This document shows, one piece after another, positions 10,234-20,291 of a stretch of DNA of 51,846 nt (position 1 is its first letter; each line of letters opens with the position of its first letter). The notes under the pieces are model-generated. The model worked only from the letters and a program-made list of their open reading frames with translations, searched no databases and had not been told where the DNA came from. The position numbers were made by a program, and so were the translations under genes. Source of the DNA: Stramenopiles sp. TOSAG23-2 (taxonomy: Eukaryota > Sar). The DNA lies in contig LT649266.1 of the NCBI GenBank assembly GCA_900128395.1, positions 1 through 51,846 of the forward strand, in the 5' to 3' direction.

Positions 10234-11709
10234 CTACTCCACGTTATCATTCATAAATTGATTTTTTTGATTACGTTTATGTCGTCTTTCTTTTGTGCGT
10301 TCCAATGCTCTTTCTTTTTTAACACTTGATGCATCTGACATATACATACGTTTTTCTAATTTACTTAATTTATCAGTTCCATCTTCCTCTGGTGGTGCAC
10401 CTAAACCAAAAATTTCACGGACCAATGGATTGTAACGAAAATGAAATTGAAATCCACTTTTTAAAACAGATTTTAAAAAATTCATTTGTAATATATGTGA
10501 CCATTTTTCAAATGTAATAGATTCATTTCGTATTTTTATACATAATTCTGGATTTTCATTGTTGGAGATGGAGGAAACGATATTGCGAAAGACACTACGT
10601 TGCTCTTTACGCTCTTTTTTTCCTTTCGAACGATCATATTCACTTGCCAATCCTTCCACCATTCCAACTACTTCATCAACAGATAATGATTCTTCCTCTT
10701 GTATAGCTTGTTTCAATGCATCTTCACCATCAAAACTTTCAGTATTATTTTTTCCATCCACAGAATGTATACTGAAACCACGTTGTTTCATTTTCACTGG
10801 TTCACCACTATTTTTTTGTTTTTCATTTCCATTTAAATTTGATTCCCCATTAATTTCAAAAACCATTGCAAGTGTTTGCCCTGCTGCAATTCTAACTTTA
10901 CTCGAATCATGTTGCAACAATGCACCTAATCGTGAAACTGTTTTTTGAAAATTATCACCAGAAAAATATTGCCTTTGAATCGTACTTGCTAATAAACCAA
11001 AACAATCACATGCAGCTTCTAATATGATTTCATTTCCATTGTTTTTTTTTGAGTTAATCGATGCACTTGCAATTCTTGTATATAATATATCAAAACAATG
11101 CCATGTATGGGTATGTTCCATTGTATTGATGAATGTGGAAAAAGTCAATGCGCGCAACGCTGCTGCACATATTGCTGGTTTTCTTGATTTCAATGCAATA
11201 TTTTCTATCCCAGGTGCATTTTCTTCATATAAACTTTCTTCCTCTGGACCTAATGCAAGGCATACTAATGAAAAAACAGATGCCGCAATAATTGCTTCTT
11301 TTTCTTTACCACGTTTAATACTATTCATAATGATCATCAAAATTTCATCTCGGTTACTATCAACCCATTCAGCACAGTTCGATTTTCGCATAATTTCTGC
11401 TATTGTTTTATATGCCTTTATACGTGTCATTTCTCTTTTTTGTTGCAAAAGTTCTAACTGGTCATTTAATGTAGGTGTCATATCACCAGTTATATTATTA
11501 TCATCTTCGTCGTTATTATTATTGTTTGTTTGAGAAACAATGGATTCGGAATATTGCGATTCGGAATCATTATAATCTTCGTAATCTGAATTATCATTAT
11601 TATTATGATTATTAATCAATTCTTCTGATAATCCACCATTATTATTATTAGAGGAGGAAGATGAATTTTTTTTTAGTTTTTTTCCTTTACCACGTCCACG
11701 TTTTCCCAT
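10234..11709 (-). CDS. IFRD: IFRD (interferon-related developmental regulator) family protein
   Basis: 491 residues. The N-terminus is basic (M-G-K-R-G-R-G-K-G-K-K-L-K-K) and is followed by Ser/Asn/Asp low-complexity sequence to about 75. Residues about 85-320 are the alpha-helical IFRD repeat domain, recognisable by R-G-K-x-x-E-x-x-x-A-A, L-A-L-G-P-x-E-E and R-x-A-A-G-x-x-[IL]-A. The C-terminal IFRD domain is clear: Q-R-S-V-F-R, then W-x-x-x-L-Q-x-x-F-L-K-x-V-L-x-S-G-F, then Y-N-P-L-[VL]-R-[ED]-I-F-x-L-G-x-P. Mammalian IFRD2 binds idle ribosomes and IFRD1 is a transcriptional co-regulator. Orthology to either cannot be decided here. The extreme C-terminus is strongly basic. No introns are seen. 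Confidence 0.9.
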   Translation of the reverse strand: MGKRGRGKGKKLKKNSSSSSNNNNGGLSEELINNHNNNDNSDYEDYNDSESQYSESIVSQTNNNNNDEDDNNITGDMTPTLNDQLELLQQKREMTRIKAYKTIAEIMRKSNCAEWVDSNRDEILMIIMNSIKRGKEKEAIIAASVFSLVCLALGPEEESLYEENAPGIENIALKSRKPAICAAALRALTFSTFINTMEHTHTWHCFDILYTRIASASINSKKNNGNEIILEAACDCFGLLASTIQRQYFSGDNFQKTVSRLGALLQHDSSKVRIAAGQTLAMVFEINGESNLNGNEKQKNSGEPVKMKQRGFSIHSVDGKNNTESFDGEDALKQAIQEEESLSVDEVVGMVEGLASEYDRSKGKKERKEQRSVFRNIVSSISNNENPELCIKIRNESITFEKWSHILQMNFLKSVLKSGFQFHFRYNPLVREIFGLGAPPEEDGTDKLSKLEKRMYMSDASSVKKERALERTKERRHKRNQKNQFMNDNVE

Positions 11710-12480
11710 GTTTGTTCAAATATAATTTATTTAAAAGTTTGTTGTTGTAATGAAATAATACAATATATTGTGTATAAAGTAGTACAAATATATATATATT
11801 GTTTGTATATTATAATTGAATATACACACACACACACACACAAATATTTCTAAAAATAAAAGAGAGTGAGTGAGAAGGGGGGAGAACGAATTAACGTGAT
11901 TCCCTTTTTTCTGGTATAGTTCTATCTCTCACACATACCGGTATATCCGGAAGAAACTTTTGATTCTTTTACATGTTGTTTGTGTTTGTAAACTGTTGTA
12001 ATTAGAGCTACTTTTTATTGAACCAACTGACCACCTATGATAATGCTATTTACCTGCTATTTACCTGCTTTCATTTGAAAACAATGGGCCTAGGGAATGC
12101 TAATGCCAGGAAATGATGCAGCAAAGTGCCAAAATATCGCAAACAGGCAACTTATCCTCCTCGTATAAACCTGTAAAACCAATGCAAAAACCAAGAGATC
12201 CAAATTTTTTTCAGCAAATTTTGTTGTATCATTAACGCAACGAGGATACTGCACATATTATAATACCATTTTTACCATTATTATTACTCAACCTGTCTCA
12301 ATGTATAAATTTTTCCGCAATCCGAAACATTCAATCAAATCCCACCAGACAAAGAAACCTCTCCTGTCATCATGTTATAATGGTGCTAAAATCACAAACG
12401 ATCTCCTAATGCTATGATGGTTCTAAAAGTCATAGTGCCTATTTCAATGCTATGACAATTAATGGTATTCCCATATTAAC
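11710..12480. other. intergenic left of the fold-back element
   Basis: No gene recognised. Contains a (CA)n tract at about 11823-11842 and an (AT)n tract at about 11787-11800 upstream of the IFRD start. Confidence 0.45.
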
Positions 12481-12488
12481 CGTGCCGG

Positions 12489-12690
12489 GCGTGTATTTCC
12501 TCCAAAAAATTTCTAGAAATCGTTCCTACTTTTTTTTAAAATATATATTAAGTATATATAATTGTATACTAAGATAACTATTTGATTTGATAGAACTATC
12601 TTAGTATACAAATGTATATACTTAATATATATTTAAAAAGTCGATTTCAGAAATTTTCTTTTGGGATTTGAGGAGGAAAATCGATTTATT
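12489..12690. repeat. long fold-back (inverted-repeat) element
   Basis: The core arms are 12539-12576 and 12597-12634, which pair over 38 positions with two mismatches around a 20-nt loop. Pairing resumes further out with interruptions: the AAATTTCT[AG]AAATCG block near 12507-12522 pairs with its complement near 12643-12657, and TTTCCTCC near 12496-12503 with GGAGGAAA near 12672-12679. A hairpin of about 200 nt with decaying outer arms fits an old MITE or a fold-back element. I could not identify a target-site duplication. Confidence 0.6.
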
Positions 12691-13036
12691 TGTTTTCATT
12701 CTAAAAAAAAAGGGGGTGTGGTGCTAAATGATGATGCTTTTGATGAACCGAAGGAATTTTATTAATATCGATAGCATGGGAATACTATTACTAAAATCAT
12801 GGATCAAAATTAAATGTCCATACATATCTAAAAAAAAATAAATATTTTTATACAAACAGATACATACAGATGGACATATAGAAACGAAAACATTGTTGAT
12901 ATATTGAAAAGAAGTGTATAGGATAGAATAGATAGATTATCCATTTCGTGTGTTTTTGTTGATACATATATATATATATCTATTTTATTACAATATACAA
13001 ATAAATTGATATATATATATATATATAATTACAAAG
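12691..13036. promoter_or_regulatory. upstream region of the coiled-coil gene with (AT)n tracts
   Basis: No gene. Two (AT)n tracts lie at about 12967-12979 and 13009-13027; the second ends 10 bp before the ATG at 13037. The same arrangement recurs before many genes in this window, which suggests a core-promoter or 5'-UTR element. That role is inference. Confidence 0.4.
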
Positions 13037-14191
13037 ATGATGAAAATATTACAAATATTGATCCTGTTTACAATTATCAATGTTATCATAGGTATTACAA
13101 ATAGTGAACAAACATTTGGTTCGAAAACAAACAAGTTGGTTTCAAACAAACCACGTCAAGCAGTAGCAAAAGAGAAGAATGTTGAAGATGACGTGCCAGC
13201 TACGGATGCGATACCAGACAAATATTTAAAACATAGTGTTTCCGTATTTAAAGATACATTTGAGGATTCGAAAGTAACTAAAAAAGTATGGAAAATGCCT
13301 GATTTAGGCAAAGAGGCAAGCGATATGATAGGCATTGAAATGATGCCTGGGAAAGAGCCTATGGCCGACGGAGCTGCATGTCCAAATTTAAATGAAACTG
13401 CTAAATGTAACCAATTTAAATGTGCGATTATGGGTGTTCCACACATTCAACGCAGTGGAAAGCCACTTGTAAAGGCACCTTGGGATACATTGATGACAAG
13501 AAACAATAGCAATTGGTGTTACCAAATCGAAAAAGCAATTGCACCATACCATTACGGTTATTTGCCTGAATGCACAAAAGTTGTTAAAGAAGACATTGAT
13601 GCAATGCAAAAAGCATTAAATGAAAAATTGGCAACCAGGGCAAAATTAGCACAAGAAGAAATGGAAAATACTAGATCGGAAATGAATACAAAACGCCGTG
13701 AAGAAACCATGAAATACGATGAAGCTAAAAACAAAATATTAGATGCACAACAAAATTTAGTTAAACAGCAAGATATGAAGCGTATTGAAACTGAGCAAGA
13801 ATCGAAATCTGCGCAAGATGAAGCAAAGCAATTTGAAGCTGAAAAAAAATTAGCAAATGATCGTCAGAAAAAAATGGAAAACGAGAAAGAATCTGCTGCT
13901 AAAGAATCTGTTGCTGGTTTACAACAAATCAATGCAGCTAAAGCTGAAAATGAAATGCGTGCTGCGCGTGCATTACAAGTAGATCAAAAGGCTGAGTTGG
14001 CAGATAGTGAAAGCAAGAAAGCAGCTGAAGCAGGCATTAAATTAGCAGCATTAAAAGAGCAACAAAAAGCTACAGAAGGAGAAGAGCAAAGCTCCTTGCA
14101 AAATGGCAAAGCAGTTGCCAATGATGCTAAGGTGAGCCAAATAATGCAAGAAACAAAAAATAGATTAGCACAAGAGAGTGCAAGAAATTAA
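13037..14191 (+). CDS. secreted long coiled-coil protein, family not recognised
   Basis: 384 residues. Residues 1-23 form a clear signal peptide (MMK, then a run of I/L/V, cleavage likely near G-I-T-N-S-E). Residues about 55-195 form a globular-looking head with Cys pairs (C114, C123, C128, C161, C179) that may form disulfides. From about 185 to the end the chain is highly charged (A/E/K/Q-rich, no Pro or Gly breaks over long stretches), typical of a roughly 190-residue coiled coil. There is no transmembrane segment or retention signal, so export to the cell surface or a vesicle is likely. I recognise no family. It resembles structural surface or extrusome-type proteins only in general organisation. 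Confidence 0.75.
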   Translation: MMKILQILILFTIINVIIGITNSEQTFGSKTNKLVSNKPRQAVAKEKNVEDDVPATDAIPDKYLKHSVSVFKDTFEDSKVTKKVWKMPDLGKEASDMIGIEMMPGKEPMADGAACPNLNETAKCNQFKCAIMGVPHIQRSGKPLVKAPWDTLMTRNNSNWCYQIEKAIAPYHYGYLPECTKVVKEDIDAMQKALNEKLATRAKLAQEEMENTRSEMNTKRREETMKYDEAKNKILDAQQNLVKQQDMKRIETEQESKSAQDEAKQFEAEKKLANDRQKKMENEKESAAKESVAGLQQINAAKAENEMRAARALQVDQKAELADSESKKAAEAGIKLAALKEQQKATEGEEQSSLQNGKAVANDAKVSQIMQETKNRLAQESARN

Positions 14192-14433
14192 AAAAAGATA
14201 ACAGAGAGTAAATTGACAAAAAAAGAACGAATAAACACATTTTTTATAAAATACTCGTAAATATGAAATGTATGATATTCGTATAATATATAGTATATAT
14301 TTTTAAAAAGACAAAAAAATATTTTTTAATATGACCGCAAAAGAGTATATTCGTAGATACAAGTAGCTATTAATCTACTACACACCGATTATCGTAATAT
14401 ACACTCTCCACTCTTATACAAGTAGAAAAATCT

Positions 14434-16356
14434 CTACGAATGATACCATAAATCACTATTCTCTTTATCCACATGTATCCACTTCCCAACTGCATCGACT
14501 AACTGCCCTGATCGTAGCAACTCCACAACTGCTTCTATATCAGGTGACATGTGTCGATCACGATCCCATGGTTTAACTTTAGTTCGTACTAAATTGTACA
14601 CATTTTGCAATGGCTCGGTAGTTTTCAATGGTTTGAAAAATTCCAATGCTTGGCATGCGGCAAGGATCTCAATGGCAAGTACAATCTCAACATGAGAAAC
14701 AACTTCCAAGGATTTACGTGCAGCAAATCCACCCATTGATACATGGTCTTCCTTCGCACCACTTGTAGATAATGAATCCGTTGATGATGGATGTACAAGT
14801 ACTTTATTCTCAGACACAAGTGCAGCCGCAGTACAGTGTGCAATCATGAATCCAGAGTGGAAGCCACCGTTTTTAACTAAAAATGCAGGCAAACCGCTTA
14901 AATCAGGGTTACATAAACGTTCAATTCTACGTTCAGAAATGGATGCTAATTCAGATATACCAATGGCTAAGTAATCCAGTGCTTTTGCTGGATACTCTCC
15001 ATGGAAATTTCCACCACTGATGACAAAACCACCACCACCAGTATAATACGTATCGCTTTCTTGCTTGTATATACCCCATTTTTTTAAATTGCTTTGTTGC
15101 ACACTTGTTGCTTTTGATGGCGATGTAACCACTTGTTGCTTTGCTAATAAATTTCGTAAACGTACAATTTCAGCTTTTGCTTCTTGTAAATCTTCCACTT
15201 GATTTGGATCTACAGGATCTTCTTTACCATTATCATCATCATCGTTTAACAAGGAAGAAGCCGTTTGATTACCATTATTATTATTATCATCTTCTTCCCT
15301 ACCACCAAGTAAATTTTCATTGTTTATCTCTCCAGTAAATACCATTGGATTGTCCGTAGCACTATTCATTTCAGTCGATATGATGGAAGAAACAAATTCA
15401 ACAGTATCATGTGCAATCCCATGTACCTGTGGTGCACAACGCAATGTATATGCATCTTGAACTTTCCCAACATATCGATGTTGAGAATAAATCTCAGATG
15501 GTGTAGCTGGCGTTAATAAATTTCGTAATCGTTCTGCTACTAAATTTTGGCCTCGATGGCGTCTTACTGAATGTATACACGGATGATATGCTTTTGGCGT
15601 CCCTTTCAATACTTCTAAACTTAAAGCAACTGCAATATCAGCACATATACAGGCTTGTCTTGATCGTTGTACAGCTTCTGCACCTAATGATGTTATCAAT
15701 TGCGTTCCATTAATCATGGCTAAACCTTCTTTCGCTTCTAAATGCAATGGTGTTAATCCATTTGCACTTAAAATATCGCTTGCTTTGCCAATTTTATTTA
15801 CATTGTTATCATTATTATTATCATCATCCTCATTTGGATACCACATATCACCAATTCCCATTAATCCTAATGCTAAATGTGAAAGTGGTGCTAAATCCCC
15901 TGATGCACCAACCGTCCCTTTACAAGGAACTACTGATAGACAATCTTTATTGAATGCAGCTATGACTTGTTTTAATGACTTGACTGATATTCCACTATAT
16001 CCTTTAGATAAAACATTTGTTCGCAATGCTAATAACATTCTTGTTCGTTGGCGAGATAAAGGTTCGCCAACGCCTGAAGAGTGTGAAAGAATTAAATTCA
16101 CTTGCAAATCATGCAATTGTTCTTTAGTAACAACAACTTTTGAAAACAATCCAAATCCAGTATTGATCCCATATGCCACTTCACCAGATTCAACAATATT
16201 ATCGACTACTTCCCTTCCAGCTTTTACCTTGTTCCAACTCTCCTCTGTTAAATCAATGTTGTATTTACCAGAGGACAATAATACGAGTGAATCGACATCT
16301 AAAGTATTACCATCTAGATATATCGTTTCTTTTTTAGTAGTAGATAAACTTGTCAT
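14434..16356 (-). CDS. HAL: histidine ammonia-lyase (histidase) with a 100-residue insert
   Basis: 640 residues. The enzyme deaminates L-histidine to trans-urocanate, the first step of histidine breakdown. The MIO cofactor tripeptide A151-S-G153 sits in [14 protein letters not shown]. Catalytic Tyr62 lies in [15 protein letters not shown] (331-337), S-G-G-N-F-H-G-E (447-454) and S-E-R-R-I-E-R-L are conserved. Between D-N-P-M-V-F and S-G-G-N-F-H-G a normal enzyme has about 8 residues. Here about 343-445 is inserted: Asn/Asp-rich sequence, a short predicted coiled coil (about 388-407), then a Gly run. A second small Asn-rich insert lies at 175-188. The reading frame continues through both inserts, so they are probably translated. 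Confidence 0.94.
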   Translation of the reverse strand: MTSLSTTKKETIYLDGNTLDVDSLVLLSSGKYNIDLTEESWNKVKAGREVVDNIVESGEVAYGINTGFGLFSKVVVTKEQLHDLQVNLILSHSSGVGEPLSRQRTRMLLALRTNVLSKGYSGISVKSLKQVIAAFNKDCLSVVPCKGTVGASGDLAPLSHLALGLMGIGDMWYPNEDDDNNNDNNVNKIGKASDILSANGLTPLHLEAKEGLAMINGTQLITSLGAEAVQRSRQACICADIAVALSLEVLKGTPKAYHPCIHSVRRHRGQNLVAERLRNLLTPATPSEIYSQHRYVGKVQDAYTLRCAPQVHGIAHDTVEFVSSIISTEMNSATDNPMVFTGEINNENLLGGREEDDNNNNGNQTASSLLNDDDDNGKEDPVDPNQVEDLQEAKAEIVRLRNLLAKQQVVTSPSKATSVQQSNLKKWGIYKQESDTYYTGGGGFVISGGNFHGEYPAKALDYLAIGISELASISERRIERLCNPDLSGLPAFLVKNGGFHSGFMIAHCTAAALVSENKVLVHPSSTDSLSTSGAKEDHVSMGGFAARKSLEVVSHVEIVLAIEILAACQALEFFKPLKTTEPLQNVYNLVRTKVKPWDRDRHMSPDIEAVVELLRSGQLVDAVGKWIHVDKENSDLWYHS

Positions 16357-17156
16357 GATACTAATATAAATAAACCTTCTTCTTTATTATTAAATTTATT
16401 GCTACGTATAATTTTTTTAATTACGAAATTATAATACTATCTATAAAAAATGCAAATTGACTGTGGGTGTTTTATATAGATACAGGTAGATAGATACGAT
16501 AATCTATACAGTATATGTCGTTCTATATTTAAAGTACTTCATCCATTAAACATATATCTAGTCTATACATTAATATAATATACTATCCTTTTCAACTTCA
16601 ATCAACAAAATATATATAAGAAATATTTTAAAAATCATTTTTTTTTTGAAAGAAGAAGATTACACAACAGGCACACACGCTTGAAGAGGTTACTCAGAAG
16701 CATTCGTGGCACCACACAAAAAATCAGACGAGAAGAAGAAGAATAAACAAATATTTTGCATAAGTTTATAGGTGCATTTTTTACATAGAATTACTTTACA
16801 GTATTATATCTATCTCCTTGTTAATTGAGAAGGATAAGGCCTCGTTAATTAACTTTTTCATATTTTAAAATATTTTCCTTAATAATTTAAACCAGTTTGG
16901 TTTAAGTTTGGTTTAAGGGAACAACCGATCCTTTCGATTTGGATTACTCTCCACCGACGCGCACTTTTTTTCCAAGTTCCACCACAGTCCAACATCACAC
17001 ACAGGCCAAGTGTTGAATTTAATGCAAGCAATAGAACATACGAACGGTATCTTTTCATTTTAATTTTGTTTGTATTTATATTATAGATACTGAACAATCA
17101 GCAATACTCTAAAACATTTTGATTTTATTATCATTAGTAATATTTATTTGAACAAG
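16357..17156. other. divergent HAL/GST intergenic region
   Basis: 800 bp, A+T-rich, with TATA-like patches near 16610-16620 and a direct GGTTTAAG repeat near 16899-16917. A minus-strand ORF of 59 codons (16879-17058) begins with a hydrophobic stretch but has no other support. No RNA gene recognised. Confidence 0.4.
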
Positions 17157-18413
17157 ATGGAACCACAATATATATTATATGGATCGTATGCATCCTATTT
17201 CACTGCAAAGACAAGGGCATATTTACGGAAAAAGTCCATACCTTTTATTGAAAGGCATGTTGGAGACCCCCAGTTCCGTTCATTAATTCAACCACAAACT
17301 GGATCACACCGGATACCACAGCTTTATTGTATGTTGAACGGTGATTGTGTCCAAGATAGTACCAATATATTAGATTACTTGGAGAAACGACATCCAAAGC
17401 TTCCAGCTATACCGCCTACACCATGCCAACGTGTTTTTGTACATCTTATGGAATTATATGCTAGTGAAGGTTTATTGAAATTAGCTTATGCATATCGATG
17501 GTTATTTATAGATAACATGGAATTTATTACTAAAGATTTTGGTATGGCATTAAGACCACAAGGAAATACGGAGATTCTGAATAAATATGGTGGTAGAATA
17601 GTTAATAGGATGGAAGGAGGGAAGAATATAATGTTACGAAGCGTAAAAAAGACAGAAGATGTTATGGATGATACTGATTTACGAAAAGATTTAAACAAAG
17701 CATACTTAAAATTATTGAAATTATTTGATGATCACCTTCTATTAATGCCATATCTTTTAGGTGGACATCCATCTGCAGCAGACTATGCAATGATGGCAGC
17801 ATTACATGCACATTTAGGACGTGATCCGGTACCGTTACGTCTTATGCAAGTGAATGCACCACATGTATTTCGATGGGTTGAACATATGTTAAATTTTGCT
17901 GAAGTGCAAAGTCCAGAATTTTTTGATTATCCAGTTGAATTTGAAAAAAATGATATTGTACCACCTTCTGCATTAAAAATATTAAAATTTATTGCAGTAG
18001 ATCAACAACGGATGTTCAAAGATGATTATGTCAAAGAGGTGATAGCATTTGAAGAGGAAATGGAACTTCATCCAGAGAAACGTGGCAATGGAAATCCACT
18101 TTTAGATGGCAATGATAAAGGTGCAGATCAAGCAATTCTTATAGTAGATCGAGATGGGGGAAAGAAAAAAATGGGCATAAGTCTACATCATGTATGGCTG
18201 TCCCAACGCTCACGTGAATTTTTTCAAACTTCTTCAATATCCGATCAAAATAAAATTATAACAATGTTAGGTGAAGATAATGATTCTTTGGATCTTTTAA
18301 AAGTTCCTATACGAACTAAGATTAAACGTGTTATTTTAAAAGAACCAAATCGACCTAGGTTTATTGCAGAGGAGTGGGGTAATAATCAGAATATTAACAA
18401 AAGCAAACTTTGA
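17157..18413 (+). CDS. glutathione S-transferase-fold protein with C-terminal extension
   Basis: 418 residues from the ATG at 17157; the frame is open three codons further upstream but only from a TTG. Residues 1-80 have the thioredoxin-like GST-N fold: a Y-I-L-Y-G-S beta strand, the helix with S-Y-F-T-A-K-T-R-A-Y-L, R-I-P-Q-L (cis-Pro position) and the D-S-x-x-I-L-D-Y-L glutathione-contact motif. The GST-C helical domain spans about 95-260 and contains the hallmark Y-L-L-G-G-x-P-S-A-A-D-Y-A. Residues about 285-418 have no counterpart in ordinary GSTs and I do not recognise them. Substrate is unknown. It is convergent with the aldo/keto reductase gene, 261 bp away. Confidence 0.82.
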   Translation: MEPQYILYGSYASYFTAKTRAYLRKKSIPFIERHVGDPQFRSLIQPQTGSHRIPQLYCMLNGDCVQDSTNILDYLEKRHPKLPAIPPTPCQRVFVHLMELYASEGLLKLAYAYRWLFIDNMEFITKDFGMALRPQGNTEILNKYGGRIVNRMEGGKNIMLRSVKKTEDVMDDTDLRKDLNKAYLKLLKLFDDHLLLMPYLLGGHPSAADYAMMAALHAHLGRDPVPLRLMQVNAPHVFRWVEHMLNFAEVQSPEFFDYPVEFEKNDIVPPSALKILKFIAVDQQRMFKDDYVKEVIAFEEEMELHPEKRGNGNPLLDGNDKGADQAILIVDRDGGKKKMGISLHHVWLSQRSREFFQTSSISDQNKIITMLGEDNDSLDLLKVPIRTKIKRVILKEPNRPRFIAEEWGNNQNINKSKL

Positions 18414-18674
18414 AAATGAGATGAAAAGGGTGGTGTTGTGTGTGAATTAAAAAATATTTGTGTACCGATATTATACGTGTTCAAGTATGCTCGTAATTTA
18501 CATTTTTTGTATAATACTTAAAATATGCGTATTGTAAAATATATTACACATCTAAATTATACACAAAAATATACTTCGTACTCGTATTTTATCGAGTCGT
18601 ACGAGAATAATATTTTTTTGAACAATACTCTCTATACCCTCAGATATTAATATGTCGTTTTCGCGTCTCCCTTT

Positions 18675-19856
18675 TCACCCTAAATCGACTTCGTTTTTAT
18701 CATAATAAAAATGAGAATTTGGATCTAATTCATCCACCCTATCACCAAATTCTTTTTCAAATGCAATTGCTATTTCATTATATTTTTCATCATCTTCAAG
18801 AGAAGTTGTTAAGGACATTACAATCTCTTCAACTTCCAATACACTTTTTGCACCAATTAATGCAGTCGATATTGGTGGGGAGAAAGATTGAAAATTACGT
18901 ATCCCATATGCAATTTCTTTTTTATCTGAACCTGGCGCATCCACTTTACACATACCAGTTGCAAATCTCAACGCTAATCCTCTTAAATCGATCTCCTTAT
19001 CTTGGCACCAGTCATTCATTTCAGTTGCTAATTGAATAACTTCTGGTATATCAATATTTTCTTTTATACCTTGTGAAAATGATGTTTGTGGATCCATACC
19101 ACTTAACAATCCCATATAAAATGGTCCACCATTTAATATGGAAACACCTAATCGATTTGCCATTGGTAATACATTGACACTTGCATATCGTCGTAATAAG
19201 TTCCAATCATTTACTATCAATGCAACATCGGCTACCATAGATGGATCTTTCATGAAATTTAATAACACATCATGTTCTCGTACGCCAACCCCAGTAGCTC
19301 TAACTTCCCCTGATTCCCGCAACTCTTTAAACGTTTCAATACCACCAGTTTTTGGTGTGAAAAATTCATCTAAATCTTTTTGTGTTGGATCATGCAATAA
19401 AAAAATATTTATGTCATGACCAAGCAGATTATTGATCGATTTCTTATAACTTGCTAATACACCTTCTTTTGAAAATGGGGAATGGCCATCATTTTGTGGA
19501 CCTTCATCGCCACATTTGGTGACTATAATTGGTTGAGATCGAACTAATTCTCCAGCTTTTAACTCCCAACAAGAACCCTCTGGAGCATCATAATTTGTTA
19601 ATGCCGTCCCAATTCTACGTTCACTTTTGCCATTGCCATAAATTGGAGAAGTATCTATTAATGTTATACCGAGGTCTAATGCTCGCATGACGGTTTCGAC
19701 TGCTTGCGTATCTGAAATTTCACCGTAAATATCACCTAACCCAACACCACCTAAACCTATAATGGACGTCCTCATCCCAGTCATGCCTAGTGGACGTGTT
19801 GGTACTAATGGAAATTTCGGCATTCCTATTCTGGGAAGATGTATCATTCTTTTCAT
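18675..19856 (-). CDS. aldo/keto reductase (L-galactose/aldose dehydrogenase-like)
   Basis: 393 residues forming an AKR (beta/alpha)8 barrel. The catalytic tetrad is visible: D68 (L-I-D-T-S), Y73 (P-I-Y-G-N-G), K114 (V-T-K-C-G) and H155 (L-L-H-D-P). The start of the barrel, L-G-x-T-G-x-x-x-S-x-[IL]-G-L-G, is at about 23-37. The Y-G-x-G-x-S-E-x-x-[IL]-G pattern and the overall layout are those of the branch containing L-galactose dehydrogenase and D-threo-aldose dehydrogenase. An oxidation of a free sugar is therefore plausible; the substrate is not proven. The 20-residue N-terminal extension is mildly basic and could be a targeting sequence. Confidence 0.88.
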   Translation of the reverse strand: MKRMIHLPRIGMPKFPLVPTRPLGMTGMRTSIIGLGGVGLGDIYGEISDTQAVETVMRALDLGITLIDTSPIYGNGKSERRIGTALTNYDAPEGSCWELKAGELVRSQPIIVTKCGDEGPQNDGHSPFSKEGVLASYKKSINNLLGHDINIFLLHDPTQKDLDEFFTPKTGGIETFKELRESGEVRATGVGVREHDVLLNFMKDPSMVADVALIVNDWNLLRRYASVNVLPMANRLGVSILNGGPFYMGLLSGMDPQTSFSQGIKENIDIPEVIQLATEMNDWCQDKEIDLRGLALRFATGMCKVDAPGSDKKEIAYGIRNFQSFSPPISTALIGAKSVLEVEEIVMSLTTSLEDDEKYNEIAIAFEKEFGDRVDELDPNSHFYYDKNEVDLG

Positions 19857-20291
19857 TTTTTATACGTATTATTATTAATTTTATTAAATTCAATATTATT
19901 GTTGTATTATCCTTCTATATATTGATGGAGTCTTACTCTGTAAAACTATAATTTTATTTTATTTTTAATATATATATATAATGAATATATATATATTTAT
20001 CATCGATGATTATATCAGTTGTATATTTGTTTCTATTTATTTCTAATTGTGTGTGTATATTATACATATATGTATTATATGATGAGAGATATTGTTTATA
20101 TATATATTTACCACACATTTATTCCTATATCGATACTGTATCACCAGAGAGTTTGTACTTTTAATAGAAGAAAGAAAGAAAATATTAATACAATATGTCT
20201 CGCAATTGAAATACACCGAGAACCGAGAGTGTCAATAATTAATTTAATCTTTTTTAAATCTCTACTCATTATAAATACCGTTAATTCCCAC
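19857..20291. other. spacer between two minus-strand genes
   Basis: No gene seen. (AT)n tracts at about 19969-19993 and 20097-20107 lie upstream of the aldo/keto reductase start; the rest is the 3' flank of the oxygenase gene. Confidence 0.45.

Noticed and set aside
15716-16369. 217-codon plus-strand ORF opposite HAL
   Set aside because: Antisense shadow of the MIO-containing region of histidine ammonia-lyase.
16879-17058. 59-codon minus-strand ORF with a hydrophobic N-terminus
   Set aside because: Short, in a divergent promoter region, no domain or compositional support beyond chance; its longer form starts at TTG.
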